Origin: Cervus elaphus
Taxonomy: Eukaryota; Chordata; Mammalia; Artiodactyla; Cervidae
DNA: 64,000 nucleotides
NCBI RefSeq assembly: GCF_910594005.1
Contig: NC_057827.1
Location: 930,001-994,000, forward strand
Direction of reading: 5' to 3'
Both the position numbers and the translations under genes were made by a program. The notes under the pieces were generated by a model. That model saw only the letters and a program-made list of their open reading frames with translations. It did no database searches and was not told the DNA's origin. Positions within the stretch are counted from its first letter, which is position 1; each line of letters starts with the position of its first letter. Below, in pieces: positions 49,401-63,351 of the stretch.

Positions 49401-52400
49401 CAGGCGTCGTCTCCTTTGGAGGCAATGATCTCCGCGTACCTCTGGAGTTTTCAAAGGATGTGAGGCCTCCGGTCGCGATGAGGTGGGGAAGTAGGTGTTT
49501 CTCTGTGGTCTCCACAGGGGATTCAGACATCCTTTCTTCTTGGGAGATGCAAGACGAGCCTGCATTCAAGTCACTGCAGGGATATCCGGCCTTATTTCGA
49601 GTCAGGGCATCACGGTGTCCATTCCACTTGAGGCCGCAAACTCAGGATCCCTCTCACATACCTAGAGCTGAGAGAAGCCTCCTCTTGAGGTGCTTGTGGT
49701 AAGGTGGTATTCCTCAGGAGTCGAAGCCAGGGACTAACCTCTCATCTCGTGTTGATTCTTGGTCCACGGAGCTCTTTCGTGTTGCTACAGTGACCTCAGG
49801 ATCCCTCTAGCCTTGAAACAGTGTTCTTGGGGATTCTCTGGAGTGCCATCAAGGAAATCAAGGCTCCTTTCATGTGTGATGTGCAACACGGAATTGCTCT
49901 GCACGCAGTGCAGAGGAATCGGGCCTCATCTCGCGGCGAGGGGGAAGTCTCATGGTTTTTCTCGAGTTGCGGCGGGAACCTGGGGTATATTCTCGAGTTA
50001 CGACGGGGATGGCCCTTCCACACACGTGTGTGTTCAGCCATGTCAGGACTCCTGCCTAGTTGCGAGGGACAACTCGGGATTCTCCTCGAGGCTTTGCAGG
50101 GCAATTGGGACGCCTCTCCAGCTGAGACGGGAGACCAAGGGTCCCTTTCCACGTGCCACAGGAATCCTGTGTCTCCTATCAAGTTTCACGAGGAGTCAGG
50201 CATCGTCTCCTTTGGAGGCACTGATCTACGCATACCTCTGCAGGTTTCAAAGGATTTGAGGCCTCCTGTCGCGATGAGGTGGGGAACTAGGTCTTTCTCT
50301 GTGGTCTCCACAGGGGATTCAGACACCCTTTCGTCTTGTGAGATGCAAGACGAGCCTGCATTCCAGTCACTGCAGGGATATCCGGCCTTATTTCGAGTCA
50401 GGGCATCGTGGTGTCCATTCCACTTGAGGCCGCAAACTCAGGGTCCCTCTCACGTACCTAGAGCTGAGAGAAGCCTCCTCTTGAGGTGCTTGTGGTAAGG
50501 TGGTATTCCTCAGGAGTCGAAACCAGGGACTAACCTCTCATCTCGAGTTGATTTTTGGCCCACGGAGCTCTTTCGTGTTGCTACAGTGACCTCAGGATCC
50601 CTCTAGCCTTGAAACAGTGTTCTTGGGGTTTCTCTGGAGTGCCATCAAGGAAATCAAGGCTCCTTTCATGTGTGATGTGCAACACGGAATTGCTCTGCAC
50701 GCAGTACAGGGGAATCGGGCCTCATCTCCCGTCGAGTGGGAAGTCTCATGGTTTTTCTCGAGTTGCGGCGGGAACCTGGGGTATATTCTCGAGTTACGAC
50801 GGGGATGGCCTTTCCACCCACGTGTTTGTTCAGCCACGTCAGGACTCCTGCCTAGTTGCGAGGGACAACTCGGGATTCTCCTCGAGGCTTGGCAGGGCAA
50901 TTGGAACGCCTCTCCAGCTGAGGCGGGAGACCAAGGGTCCCTTTCCACGTGCCACAATAATCCTGGGACTCCTATCAAGTTTCACGAGGAGTCAGGCATC
51001 GTCTCCTTTGGAGGCACTGATCTCCGCGTACCTCTGGAGTTTTCAAAGGATGTGAGGCCTGCGGTCGCGATGAGGTGGGGACCTAGGTGTTTCTCTGTGG
51101 TCTCCACAGGGGATTCAGACATCCTTTCTTCTTGGGAGATGCAAGACGAGCCTGCATTCAAGTCACTGCAGGGATATAAGGCCTTATTTCGAGTCAGGGC
51201 ACCGCGGTGTCCATTCCACTTGAGGCCGCAAACTCAGGATCCCTCTCACATACCTAGAGCTGAGAGAAGCCTACTCTTGAGGTGCTTGTGGTAAGGTGGT
51301 ATTCCTCAGGAGTCGAAGCCAGGGACTAACCTCTCATCTCGTGTTGATTCTTGGTCCACGGAGCACTTTCGTGTTGCTACAGTGACCTCAGGATCCCTCT
51401 AGCATTGAAACAGTGTTCTTGGGGTTTCTCTGGAGTGCCATCAAGGAAATCAAGGCTCCTTTCATGTGTGATGTGCAACACGGAATTGCTCTGCACGCAG
51501 TGCAGGGGAATCGGGCCTCATCTCGCGGCGAGGGGGAAGTCTCATGGTTTTTCTCGAGTTGCGGCGGGAACCTGGGGTATATTCTCGAGTTACGGCGGGG
51601 ATGGCCCTTCCACACACGTGTTTGTTCAGCCACGTCAGGACTCTTGCCTAGTTGCGAGACACAACTCTGGATTCTCCTCGAGGCTTGGCAAGGCAATTGG
51701 GACGCCTCTCCAGCTGAGGCGGGAGACCAAGGGTCCCTTTCCACGTGCCACAGGAATCCTGGGACTCCTATCAAGTTTCACGAGGAGTCAGGCATCGTCT
51801 CCTTTGGAGGCACTGATCTCCGCGTACCTCTGGAGTTTTCAAAGGATGTGAGGCCTCCGGTCGCGATGAGGTGGGGAACTAGGTCTTTCTCTGTGGTCTC
51901 CACAGGGGATTCAGACATCCTTTCATCTTGGGAGATGCAAGACGATCCTGCATTCAAGTCACTGCAGGGATATCCAGCCTTATTTCGCGTCAGGGCATCG
52001 CGGTGTCCATTCCACTTGAGGCCGCAAACTCAGGGTCCCACTCACATACCTAGAGCTGAGAGAAGCCTCCTCTTGAGGTGCTTGTGGTAAGGTGGTATTC
52101 CTCAGGAGTCGAAGCCAGGGACTAACCTCTCATCTCGAGTTGATTTTTGGCCCACGGAGCACTTTCGTGTTGCTACAGTGACCTCAGGATCCCTCTAGCC
52201 TTGAAACAGTGTTCTTGGGGTTTCTCTGGAGTGCCATCAAGGAAATCAAGGCTCCTTTCATGTGTGATGTGCAACACAGAATTGCTCTGAACGCAGTGCA
52301 GGGGAATCGGGCCTCATCTCGCGGCGAGGGGGAAGTCTCATGGTTTTTCTCGAGTTGCGGCGGGAACCTGGGGTATATTCTCGAGTTACGGCGGGGATGG

Positions 52401-55400
52401 CCCTTCCACACACGTGTTTGTTCAGCCACGTCAGGACTCTTGCCTAGTTGCGAGACACAACTCGGGATTCTCCTCGAGGCTTGGCAAGGCAATTGGGACG
52501 CCTCTCCAGCTGAGGCGGGAGACCAAGGGTCCCTTTCCACGTGCCACAGGAATCCTGGGACTCCTATCAAGTTTCACGAGGAGTCAGGCATCGTCTCCTT
52601 TGGAGGCACTGATCTCCGCGTACCTCTGGAGTTTTCAAAGGATGTGAGGCCTCCGGTCGCGATGAGGTGGGGAACTAGGTCTTTCTCTGTGGTCTCCACA
52701 GGGGATTCAGACATCCTTTCATCTTGGGAGATGCAAGACGAGCCTGCATTCAAGTCACTGCAGGGATATCCAGCCTTATTTCGCGTCAGGGCATCGCGGT
52801 GTCCATTCCACTTGAGGCCGCAAATTCAGGGTCCCTCTCACATACATAGAGCTGAGAGAAGCCTCCTTTTGAGGTGCTTGTGGTAAGGTGGTATTCCTCA
52901 GGAGTCGAAGCCAGGGACTAACCTCTCATCTCGAGTTGATTTTTGGCCCACGGAGCTCTTTCGTGTTGCTACAGTGACCTCAGGATCCCTCTAGCCTTGA
53001 AACAGTGTTCTTGGGGTTTCTCTGGAGTGCCATCAAGGAAATCAAGGCTCCTTTCATGTGTGATGTGCAACACGGAATTGCTCTGCATGCAGTGCAGGGG
53101 AATCGGGCCTCATCTCGCAGCGAGGGGGAAGTCTCATGGTTTTTCTCGAGTTGCGGCGGGAACCTGGGGTATATTCTCGAGTTACGACGGGGATGGCCCT
53201 TCCACACACGTGTTTGTTCAGCCACGTCAGGACTCTTGCCTAGTTGCGAGACACAACTCTGGATTCTCCTCGAGGCTTGGCAGGGCAATTGGGACGCCTC
53301 TCCAGCTGAGGCGGGAGACCAAGTGTCCCTTTCCAAGTGCCACAGGAATCCTGGGACTCCTAACAAGTTTCATGAGAAGTCAGGCATCGTCTCCTTTGGA
53401 GGCACTGATCTCCGCGTACCTCTGGAGTTTTCAAAGGATGTGAGGCTATCGGTCGCGATGAGGTGGGGAACTAAGTCTTTCTCTGTGCTTTCCACAGGGG
53501 ATTCAGACATCCTTTCGTCTTGGGAGATGCAAGACGAGCCTGCATTGAAGTCACTGCAGGGATATCCGGCCTTATTTCGAGTCAGGGCATCGCGGTGTCC
53601 ATTCCACTTGAGGCCGCAAACTCAGGGTCCCTCTCACATACCTAGAGCTGAGAGAAGCCTCCTCATGAGGTGCTTGTGGTAAGGTGGTTTTCCTCTGGAG
53701 ACGAATCCAGGGACTAACCTCTCTTTTCGAGTTGATTTGTGGTCCACAGAGTTCTGTCGTGTTGCTACAGTGACCTCAGGATCCCTCTAGCCTTGAAACA
53801 GTGTTCTTGGGGTTTCTCTGGAGTGCCATCAAGGAAATCAAGGCTCCTTTCATGTGTGATGTGCAAGACGGAATTGCTCTGCACGCAGTACAGGGGAATC
53901 GGGCCTCATCTCGCATCGAGGGGGAAGTCTCATGGTTTTTCTCGAGTTGCGGGGGGAACCTGGGGTATATTCTCGAGTTACGACGGGGATGGCCCTTCCA
54001 CCCACGTGTTTGTTCAGCCACGTCAGGACTCCTGCCTAGTTGCAAGGGACAACTCGGGATTCTCCTCGAGGCTTGGCAGGGCAATTGGAACGCCTCTCCA
54101 GCTGAGGCGGGAGACCAAGGGTCCCTTTCCACGTGCCACATGAATCCTGGGACTCCTATCAAGTTTCACGAGGAGTCAGGCATCGTCTCCTTTGGAGGCA
54201 CTGATCTCCGCGTACCTCTGGAGTTTTCAAAGAATGTGAGGCCTCCGGTCGCGATGAGGTGGGGAACTAGGTCTTTCTCTGTGGTCTCCACAGGGGATTC
54301 AGACATCCTTTCTTCTTGGGAGATGCAAGACGAGCCTGCATTCAAGTCACTGCAGGGATATCCGGCCTTATTTCGAGTCAGGGCATCGTGGTGTCCATTC
54401 CACTTGAGGCCGCAAACTCAGGATCCCTCTCACATACCTAGAGCTGCGAGAAGCCTCCTCTTGAGGTGCTTGTGGTAAGGTGGTATTCCTCAGGAGTCGA
54501 AGCCAGGGACTAACCTCTCATCTCGTGTTGATTCTTGGTCCACGGAGCTCTTTCGTGTTGCTACAGTGACCTCAGGATCCCTCTAGCCTTGAAACAGTGT
54601 TCTTGGGGTTTCTCTGGAGTGCCATCAAGGAAATCAAGGCTCCTTTCATGTGTGATGTGCAAGACGGAATTGCTCTGCACGCAGTGCAGGGGAATCGGGC
54701 CTCATCTCGCGGCGAGGGGGAAGTCTCATGGTTTTTCTCGAGTTGCGGCGGGAACCTGGGGTATATTCTCGAGTTACGACGGGGATGGCCCTTCCACCCA
54801 CGTGTTTCTTCAGCGACGCCAGGACTCCTGCCTAGTAGCGAGGGACAACTCGGGATTCTCCTCGAGGCTTTGCAGGGCAATTGGGACGCCTCTCCAGCTG
54901 AGACGGGAGACCAAGGGTCCCTTTCCACGTGCCACAGGAATACTGGGTCTCCTATCAATTTTCACGAGGAGTCAGGCATCGTCTCCTTTGGAGGCACTGA
55001 TCTCCGCATACCTCTGGAATTTTCAAAGGATTTGAGGCCTCCGGTCGCGATGAGGTGGGGAACTAGGTCTTTCTCTGTGGTCTCCACAGGGGATTCAGAC
55101 ACCCTTTCGTCTTGGGAGATGCAAGACGAGCCTGCATTCCAGTCACTGCAGGGATATCCGGCCTTATTTCGAGTCAGGGCATCGCGGTGTCCATTCCACT
55201 TGAGGCCACAAACTCAGGGTCCCTCTCACATACCTAGAGCTGAGAGAAGCCTCCTCTTGAGGTGCTTGTGGTAAGGTGGTATTCCTCTGGAGTCGAAGCC
55301 AGGGACTAACCTCTCATCTCGAGTTGATTTTTGGTCCACGGAGCTCTTTCGTGTTGCTACAGTGACCTCAGGATCCCTCTAGCCTTTAAACAGTGTTCTT

Positions 55401-58400
55401 GGGGTTTCTCTGGAGTGCCATGAAGGAAATCAAGGCTCCTTTCAGGTGTGATGTGCAACACAGAATTCCTCTGCATGCAGTGCAGGGGCATCGGGCCTCA
55501 TCTCGCGGCGAGGGGGAAGTCTCATGGTTTTTCTCGAGTTGCGGCGGGAACCTGGGGTATATTCTCGAGTTACGACGGGGATGGCCCTTCCACACACGTG
55601 TTTGTTCAGCCACGTCAGGACTCTTGCCTAGTTGCGAGACACAACTCGGGATTCTCCTCGAGGCTTGGCAAGGCAATTGGGACGCCTCTCCAGCTGAGGC
55701 GGGAGACCAAGGGTCCCTTTCCACGTGCCACAGGAATCCTGGGACTCCTATCAAGTTTCACGAGGAGTCAGGCATCGTCTCCTTTGGAGGCACTGATCTC
55801 CGCGTACCTCTGGAGTTTTCAAAGGATGTGAGGCTATCGGTCGCGATGAGGTGGGGAACTAGGTCTTTCTCTGTGGTCTCCACAGGGGATTCAGACATCC
55901 TTTCATCTTGGGAGATGCAAGACGAGCCTGCATTCAAGTCACTGCAGGGATATCCAGCCTTATTTCGCGTCAGGGCATCGCGGTGTCCATTCCACTTGAG
56001 GCCACAAACTCAGGGTCCCTCTCACATACCTAGAGCTGAGAGAAGCCTCCTCTTGAGGTGCTTGTGGTAAGGTGGTATTCCTCTGGAGACGAATCCAGGG
56101 ACTAACCTCTCTTTTCGAGTTGATTTTTGGTCGACAGAGTTCTTTCGTGTTGCTACAGTGACCTCAGGATCCCTCTAGCCTTGAAACAGTGTTCTTGGGG
56201 TTTCTCTGGAGTGCCATCAAGGAAATCAAGGCTCCTTTCATGTGTGATGTGCAAGACGGAATTGCTCTGCACGCAGTACAGGGGAATCGGGCCTCATCTC
56301 GCGGCGAGGGGGAAGTCTCATGGTTTTTCTCGAGTTGCGGCGGGAACCTGGGGTATATTCTCGAGTTACGACGGGGATGGCCCTTCCACCCACGTGTGTG
56401 TTCAGCCACGTCAGGACTCCTGCCTAGTTGCGAGACACAACTCGGGATTCTCCTCGAGGCTTGGCACGGCAATTGGAACGCCTCTCCAGCTGAGGCGGGA
56501 GACCAAGGGTCCCTTTCCACGTGCCACAGGAATCCTGGGACTCCTATCAAGTTTCACGAGGAGTCAGGCATCGTCTCCTTTGGAGGCACTGATCTCCGCG
56601 TACCTCTGGAGTTTTCAAAGGATGTGAGGCCTCCGGTCGCGATGAGGTGGGGAACTAGGTCTTTCTCTGTGGTCTCCACAGGGGATTCAGACATCCTTTC
56701 ATCTTGGGAGATGCAAGACGAGCCTGCATTCAAGTCACTGCAGGGATATCCAGCCTTATTTCGCGTCAGGGCATCGCGGTGTCCATTCCACTTGAGGCCG
56801 CAAACTCAGGGTCCCTCTCACATACCTAGAGCTGAGAGAAGCCTCCTCTTGAGGTGCTTGTGGTAAGGTGGTATTCCTCTGGAGTCGAAGCCAGGGACTA
56901 ACCTCTCATCTCGAGTTGATTTTTGGTCCACGGAGCTCTTTCGTGTTGCTACAGTGACCTCAGGATCCCTCTAGCCTTGAAACAGTGTTCTTGGGGTTTC
57001 TCTGGAGTGCCATCAAGGAAATCAAGGCTCCTTTCATGTGTGATGTGCAACACGGAATTGCTCTCCACGCAGTGCAGGGGAATCGGGCCTCATCTCGCGG
57101 CGAGGGGGAAGTCTCACGGTTTTTCTCGAGTTGCTGCGGGAACCTGGGGTATATTCTCGAGTTACAACGGGGATGGCCCTTCCACCCACGTGTTTCTTCA
57201 GGGACGTCAGGACTCCTGCCTAGTTGCGAGGGACAACTCGGGATTCTCCTCGAGGCTTTGCAGGGCAATTGGGACGCCTCTCCAGCTGAGACGGGAGACC
57301 AAGGGTCCCTTTCCACGTGCCACAGGAATCCTGGGTCTCCTATCAAGTTTCACGAGGAGTCAGGCATCGTCTCCTTTGGAGGCACTGATCTCCGCGTACC
57401 TCTGGAGTTTTCAAAGAATGTGATGCCTCCGGTCGCGATGAGGTGGGGAACTAGGTTTTTCTCTGTGGTCTCCACAGGGGATTCAGACATCCTTTCGTCT
57501 TGGGAGCTGCAAGACGAGCCTGCATTCAAGTCACTACAGGGATATCCAGCCTTATTTCGAGTCAGGGCATCGCGGTGTCCATTCCACTTGAGGCCGCAAA
57601 CTCAGGATCCCTCTCACATACCTAGAGCTGAGAGAAGCCTCCTCTTGAGGTGCTTGTGGTAAGGTGGTATTCCTCTGGAGACGAATCCAGGAACTAACCT
57701 CTCTTTTCGAGTTGATTTTTGGTCCACAGAGTTCTTTCGTGTTGCTACAGTGACCTCAGGATCCCTCTATCCTTGAAACAGTGTTCTTGGGGTTTCTCTG
57801 GAGTGCCATCAAGGAAATCAAGGCTCCTTTCATGTGTGATGTGCAAGACGGAATTGCTCTGCACGCAGTACAGGGGAATCGGGCCTCATCTCGCATCGAG
57901 GGGGAAGTCTCATGGTTTTTCTCGAGTTGCGGCGGGAACCTGGGGTATATTCTCGAGTTACGACGGGGATGGCCCTTCCACCCACGTGTTTGTTCAGCCA
58001 CGTCAGGACTCCTGCCTAGTTGAGAGGGACAACTCGGGATTCTCCTCGAGGCTTGGCACGGCAATTGGGACGCCTCTCCAGCTGAGGCGGGAGACCAAGG
58101 GTCCCTTTCCACGTGCCACAAGAATCCTGGGACTCCTATCAAGTTTCACAAGAGTCAGGCATCGTCTCCTTTGGAGGCACTGATCTCCGCGTAACTCTGG
58201 AGTTTTCAAAGGATGTGAGGCCTCCGGTCGCAATGAGGTGGGGAACTAGGTGTTTCTCTGTGGTCTCCACAGGGGATTCAGACATCCTTTCTTCTTGGGA
58301 GATGCAAGACGAGCCTGCATTCAAGTCACTGCAGGGATATCCGGCCTTATTTCGAGTCAGGGCATCGCGGTGTCCATTCCACTTGAGGCCGCAAACTCAG

Positions 58401-58575
58401 GGTCCCTCTCACATACCTAGAGCTGAGAGAAGCCTCCTCTTGAGGTGCTTGTGGTAAGGTGGTATTCCTCTGGAGTCGAAGCCAGGGACTAACCTCTCAT
58501 CTCGAGTTGATTTTTGGCCCACGGAGCTCTTTCGTGTTGCTACAGTGACCTCAGGATCCCTCTAGCCTTGAAACA
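43455..58575 (+). repeat. Loosely ordered satellite region, 19 units
   Basis: Units start at 43455, 44251, 45047, 45841, 46637, 47433, 48229, 49025, 49821, 50617, 51413, 52209, 53005, 53801, 54597, 55393, 56189, 56985 and 57781. No long near-identical block is visible, but private changes tie units together. 44251 and 49821 share GTGCAGAGGAATC, and 43455 and 49025 share AGGTGTTTCTC and GCATCACGG, at an offset of 5570 bp (seven units). 47433 and 52209 share CTCTGAACGCAG six units apart. 51413 and 52209 are adjacent and share GAGCACTTTCG and GTTACGGCGGGG. The backs of 48229 and 49025 resemble P at 38679. The region looks older or more rearranged than the left half. Confidence 0.78.
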
Positions 58576-61500
58576 GTGTTCTTGGGGTTTCTCTGGAATG
58601 CCATCAAGGAAATCAAGGCTCCTTTCATGTGTGAGGTGCAAGACGGAATTGCTCTGCACGCAGTGCAGGGGAATCGGGCCTCATCTCGCGGCGAGGGGGA
58701 AGTCTCATGGTTTTTCTCGAGTTGCGGCGGGAACCTGGGGTATATTCTCGAGTTACGACGGGGATGCCCCTTCCACCCACGTGTTTCTTCAGCGACGTCA
58801 GGACTCCTGCCTAGTTGCGAGGGACAACTCTGGATTCTCCTCGAGGCTTGGCACGGCAATTGGGACGCCTCTCCAGCTGAGGCGGGAGACCAAGTGTCCC
58901 TTTCCAAGTGCCACAGGAATCCTGGGACTCCTATCAAGTTTCACGAGGAGTCAGGCATCGTCTCCTTTGGAGGCACTGATCTCCGCGTACCTCTGGAGTT
59001 TTCAAAGGATGTGAGGCCTCCGGTCGCGATGAGGTGGGGAACTAGGTCTTTCTCTGTGGTCTCCACAGGGGATTCAGACATCCTTTCATCTTGGCAGATG
59101 CAAGACGAGCCTGCATTCAAGTCACTGCAGGGATATCCAGCCTTATTTCGCGTCAGGGCATCGCGGTGTCCATTCCACTTGAGGCCGCAAACTCAGGGTC
59201 CCTCTCACATACCTAGAGCTGAGAGAAGCCTCCTCTTGAGGTGCTTGTGGTAAGGTGGTATTCCTCTGGAGTCGAAGCCAGGGACTAACCTCTCATCTCG
59301 AGTTGATTTTTGGCCCACGGAGCTCTTTCGTGTTGCTACAGTGACCTCAGGATCCCTCTAGCCTTGAAACAGTGTTCTTGGGGTTTCTCTGGAGTGCCAT
59401 CAAGGAAATCAAGGCTCCTTTCATGTGTGATGTGCAACTCGGAATTGCTCTGCACGCAGTGCAGGGGAATCGGGGCTCATCTCGCGGCGAGGGGGAAGTC
59501 TCATGGTTTTTCTCGAGTTGCGGCGGGAACCTGGGGTATATTCTCGAGTTACGACGGGGATGGCCCTTCCACCCACGTGTTTCTTCAGCGACGACAGGAC
59601 TCCTGCCTAGTTGCGAGGGACAACTCTGGATTCTCCTCGAGGCTTGACAGGGCAATTGGGACGCCTCTCCAGCTGAGGCGGGAGACCAAGTGTCCCTTTC
59701 CAAATGCCAGGGGAATCCTGGGACTCCTATCAAGTTTCATGAGGAGTCAGGCATCGTCTCCTTTGGAGGCACTGATCTGCGCGTACCTCTGGAGTTTTCA
59801 AAGGATGTGAGGCTATCGGTCGCGATGAGGTGGGGAACTAAGTCTTTCTCTGTGCTTTCCACAGGGGATTCAGACATCCTTTCGTCCCGGGAGATGCAAG
59901 ACGAGCCTGCATTGAAGTCACTGCAGGGATATCCGGCCTTATTTCGAGTCAGGGCATCGCGGTGTCCATTCCACTTGAGGCCGCAAACTCAGGGTCCCTC
60001 TCACATACCTAGAGCTGAGAGAAGCCTCCTCTTGAGGTGCTTGTGGAAAGGTGGTATTCCTCTGGAGACGAATCCAGGGACTAACCTCTCTTTTCGAGTT
60101 GATTTTTGGTCCACAGAGTTCTTTCGTGTTGCTACAGTGACCTCAGGATCCCTCTATCCTTGAAACAGTGTTCTTGGGGTTTCTCTGGAGTGCCATGAAG
60201 GAAATCAAGGCTCCTTTCATGTGTGATGTGCAAGACGGAATTGCTCTGCACGCAGTACAGGGGAATCGGGCCTCATCTCGCATCGAGGGGGAAGTCTCAT
60301 GGTTTTTCTCGAGTTGCGGCGGGAACCTGGGGTATATTCTCGAGTTACGACGGGGATGGCCCTTCCACCCACGTGTTTGTTCAGCCACGTCAGGACTCCT
60401 GCCTAGTTGCGAGGGACAACTCGGGATTCTCCTCGAGGCTTGGCAGGGCAATTGGAACGCCTCTCCAGCTGAGGCGGGAGACCAAGGGTCCCTTTCCACG
60501 TGCCACAAGAATCCTGGGACTCCTATCAAGTTTCACGAGGAGTCAGGCATCGTCTCCTTTGGAGGCACTGATCTCCGCGTACCTCTGGAGTTTTCAAAGG
60601 ATGTGAGGCCTGCGGTCGCGATAAGGTGGGGAACTAGGTGTTTCTCTGTGGTCTCCACAGGGGATTCAGACATCCTTTCTTCTTGGGAGATGCAAGACGA
60701 GCCTGCATTCAAGTCACTGCAGGCATATCCGGCCTTATTTCGAGTCAGGGCATCGCGGTGTCCATTCCACTTGAGGCCGCAAACTCAGGATCCCTCTCAC
60801 ATATCTAGAGCTGAGAGAAGCCTCCTCTTGAGGTGCTTGTGGTAAGGTGGTATTCCTCAGGAGTCGAAGCCAGGGACTAACCTCTCATCTCTTGTTGATT
60901 CTTGGTCCACGGAGCTCTTTCGTGTTGCTACAGTGACCTCAGGATCCCTCTAGCCTTGAAACAGTGTTCTTGGGGTTTCTCTGGAGTGCCATCAAGGAAA
61001 TCAAGGCTCCTTTCATGTGTGATGTGCAACACGGAATTGCTCTGCACGCAGTGCAGGGGAATCGGGCCTCATCTCGCGGCGAGGGGGAAGTCTCATGGTT
61101 TTTCTCGAGTTGCGGCGGGAACCTGGGGTATATTCTCGAGTTACGACGGGGATGGCCCTTCCACCCACGTGTTTCTTCAGCGACGTCAGGACTCCTGCCT
61201 AGTTGCGAGGGACAACTCTGGATTCTCCTCGAGGCTTGGCAGGGCAATTGGGACGCCTCTCCAGCTGAGGCGGGAGACCAAGTGTCCCTTTCCAAGTGCC
61301 ACAGGAATCCTGGGACTCCTATCAAGTTTCACGAGGAGTCAGGCATCGTCTCCTTTGGAGGCACTGATCTCCGCGTACCTCTGGAGTTTTCAAAGGATGT
61401 GAGGCCTCCGGTCGCGATGAGGTGGGGAACTAGGTCTTTCTCTGTGGTCTCCACAGGGGATTCAGACATCCTTTCATCTTGGCAGATGCAAGACGAGCCT

Positions 61501-63351
61501 GCATTCAAGTCACTGCGGGGATATCTAGCCTTATTTCGCGTCAGGGCATCGCGGTGTCCATTCCACTTGAGGCCGCAAACTCAGGATCCCTCTCACATAC
61601 CTAGAGCTGAGAGAAGCCTCCTCTTGAGGTGCTTGTGGTAAGGTGGTATTCCTCTGGAGTCGAAGCCAGGGACTAACCTCTCATCTCGAGTTGATTTTTG
61701 GCCCACGGAGCTCTTTCGTGTTGCTACAGTGACCTCAGGATCCCTCTAGCCTTGAAACAGTGTTCTTGGGGTTTCTCTGGAGTGCCATCAAGGAAATCAA
61801 GGCTCCTTTCATGTGTGATGTGCAACACGGAATTGCTCTGCACGCAGTGCAGGGGAATCGGGCCTCATCTCGCGGCGAGGGGGAAGTCTCATGGTTTTTC
61901 TCGAGTTGCGGCGGGAACCTGGGGTATATTCTCGAGTTACGACGGGGATGGCCCTTCCACCCACGTGTTTCTTCAGCGACGTCAGGACTCCTGCCTAGTT
62001 GCGAGGGACAACTCTGGATTCTCCTCGAGGCTTGACAGGGCAATTGGGACGCCTCTCCAGCTGAGGCGGGAGACCAAGTGTCCCTTTCCAAATGCCACAG
62101 GAATCCTGGGACTCCTATCAAGTTTCATGAGGAGTCAGGCATCGTCTCCTTTGGAGGCACTGATCTCCGCGTACCTCTGGAGTTTTCAAAGGATGTGAGG
62201 CTATCGGTCGCGATGAGGTCGGGAACTAAGTCTTTCTCTGTGCTTTCCACAGGGGATTCAGACATCCTTTCGTCCTGGGAGATGCAAGACGCGCCTGCAT
62301 TGAAGTCACTGCAGGGATATCCGGCCTTATTTCGAGTCAGGGCATCGTGGTGTCCATTCCACTTGAGGCCGCAAACTCAGGGTCCCTCTCACATACCTAG
62401 AGCTGAGAGAAGCCTCCTCTTGAGGTGCTTGTGGTAAGGTGGTATTCCTCTGGAGACGAATCCAGGGACTAACCTCTCTTTTCGAGTTGATTTTTGGTCC
62501 ACAGAGTTCTTTCGTGTTGCTACAGTGACCTCAGGATCCCTCTATCCTTGAAACAGTGTTCTTGGGGTTTCTCTGGAGTGCCATCAAGGAAATCAAGGCT
62601 CCTTTCATGTGTGATGTGCAAGACGGAATTGCTCTGCACGCAGTACAGGGGAATCGGGCCTCATCTCGCATCGAGGGGGAAGTCTCATGGGTTTTCTCGA
62701 GTTCCGGCGGGAACCTGGGGTATATTCTCGAGTTACGACGGGGATGGCCCTTCCACCCACGTGTTTGTTCAGCCACGTCAGGACTCCTGCCTAGTTGCGA
62801 GACACAACTCGGGATTCTCCTCGAGGCTTGGCAGGGCAATTGGAACGCCTCTCCAGCTGAGGCGGGAGACCAAGGGTCCCTTTCCACGTGCCACAAGAAT
62901 CCAGGGACTCCTATCAAGTTTCACGAGGAGTCAGGCATAGTCTCCTTTGGAGGCACTGATCTCCGCGTACCTCTGGAGTTTTCAAAGGATGTGAGGCTAT
63001 CGGTCGCGATGAGGTGGGGAACTAGGTCTTTCTCTGTGCTTTCCACAGGGGATTCAGACATCCTTTCTTCTTGGGAGATGCAAGACGAGCCTGCATTCAA
63101 GTCACTGCAGGCATATCCGGCCTTATTTCGAGTCAGGGCATCGCGGTGTCCATTCCACTTGAGGCCGCAAACTCAGGATCCCTCTCACATACCTAGAGCT
63201 GAGAGAAGCCTCCTCTTGAGGTGCTTGTGGTAAGGTGGTATTCCTCAGGAGTCGAAGCCAGGGACTAACCTCTCATCTCGTGTTGATTCTTGGTCCACGA
63301 AGCTCTTTCGTGTTGCTACAGAGACCTCAGGATCCCTCTAGCCTTGAAACA
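58576..63351 (+). repeat. Three-unit higher-order repeat, two copies
   Basis: Units at 58576, 59372 and 60168 correspond to those at 60964, 61760 and 62556, an offset of 2388 bp. Shared private marks include CTTGGCAGATGC (near 59091 and 61479), GGCTTGACAGGG (near 59641 and 62029), TTTCCAAATGCC (near 59697 and 62085) and the J-type TCTCGCATCGAGG of the third unit. Each copy also has several private changes, so the duplication is older than the K-L one. The donor-like GTAAGG at the end of the 59372 unit reads GAAAGG near 60046. Confidence 0.82.
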
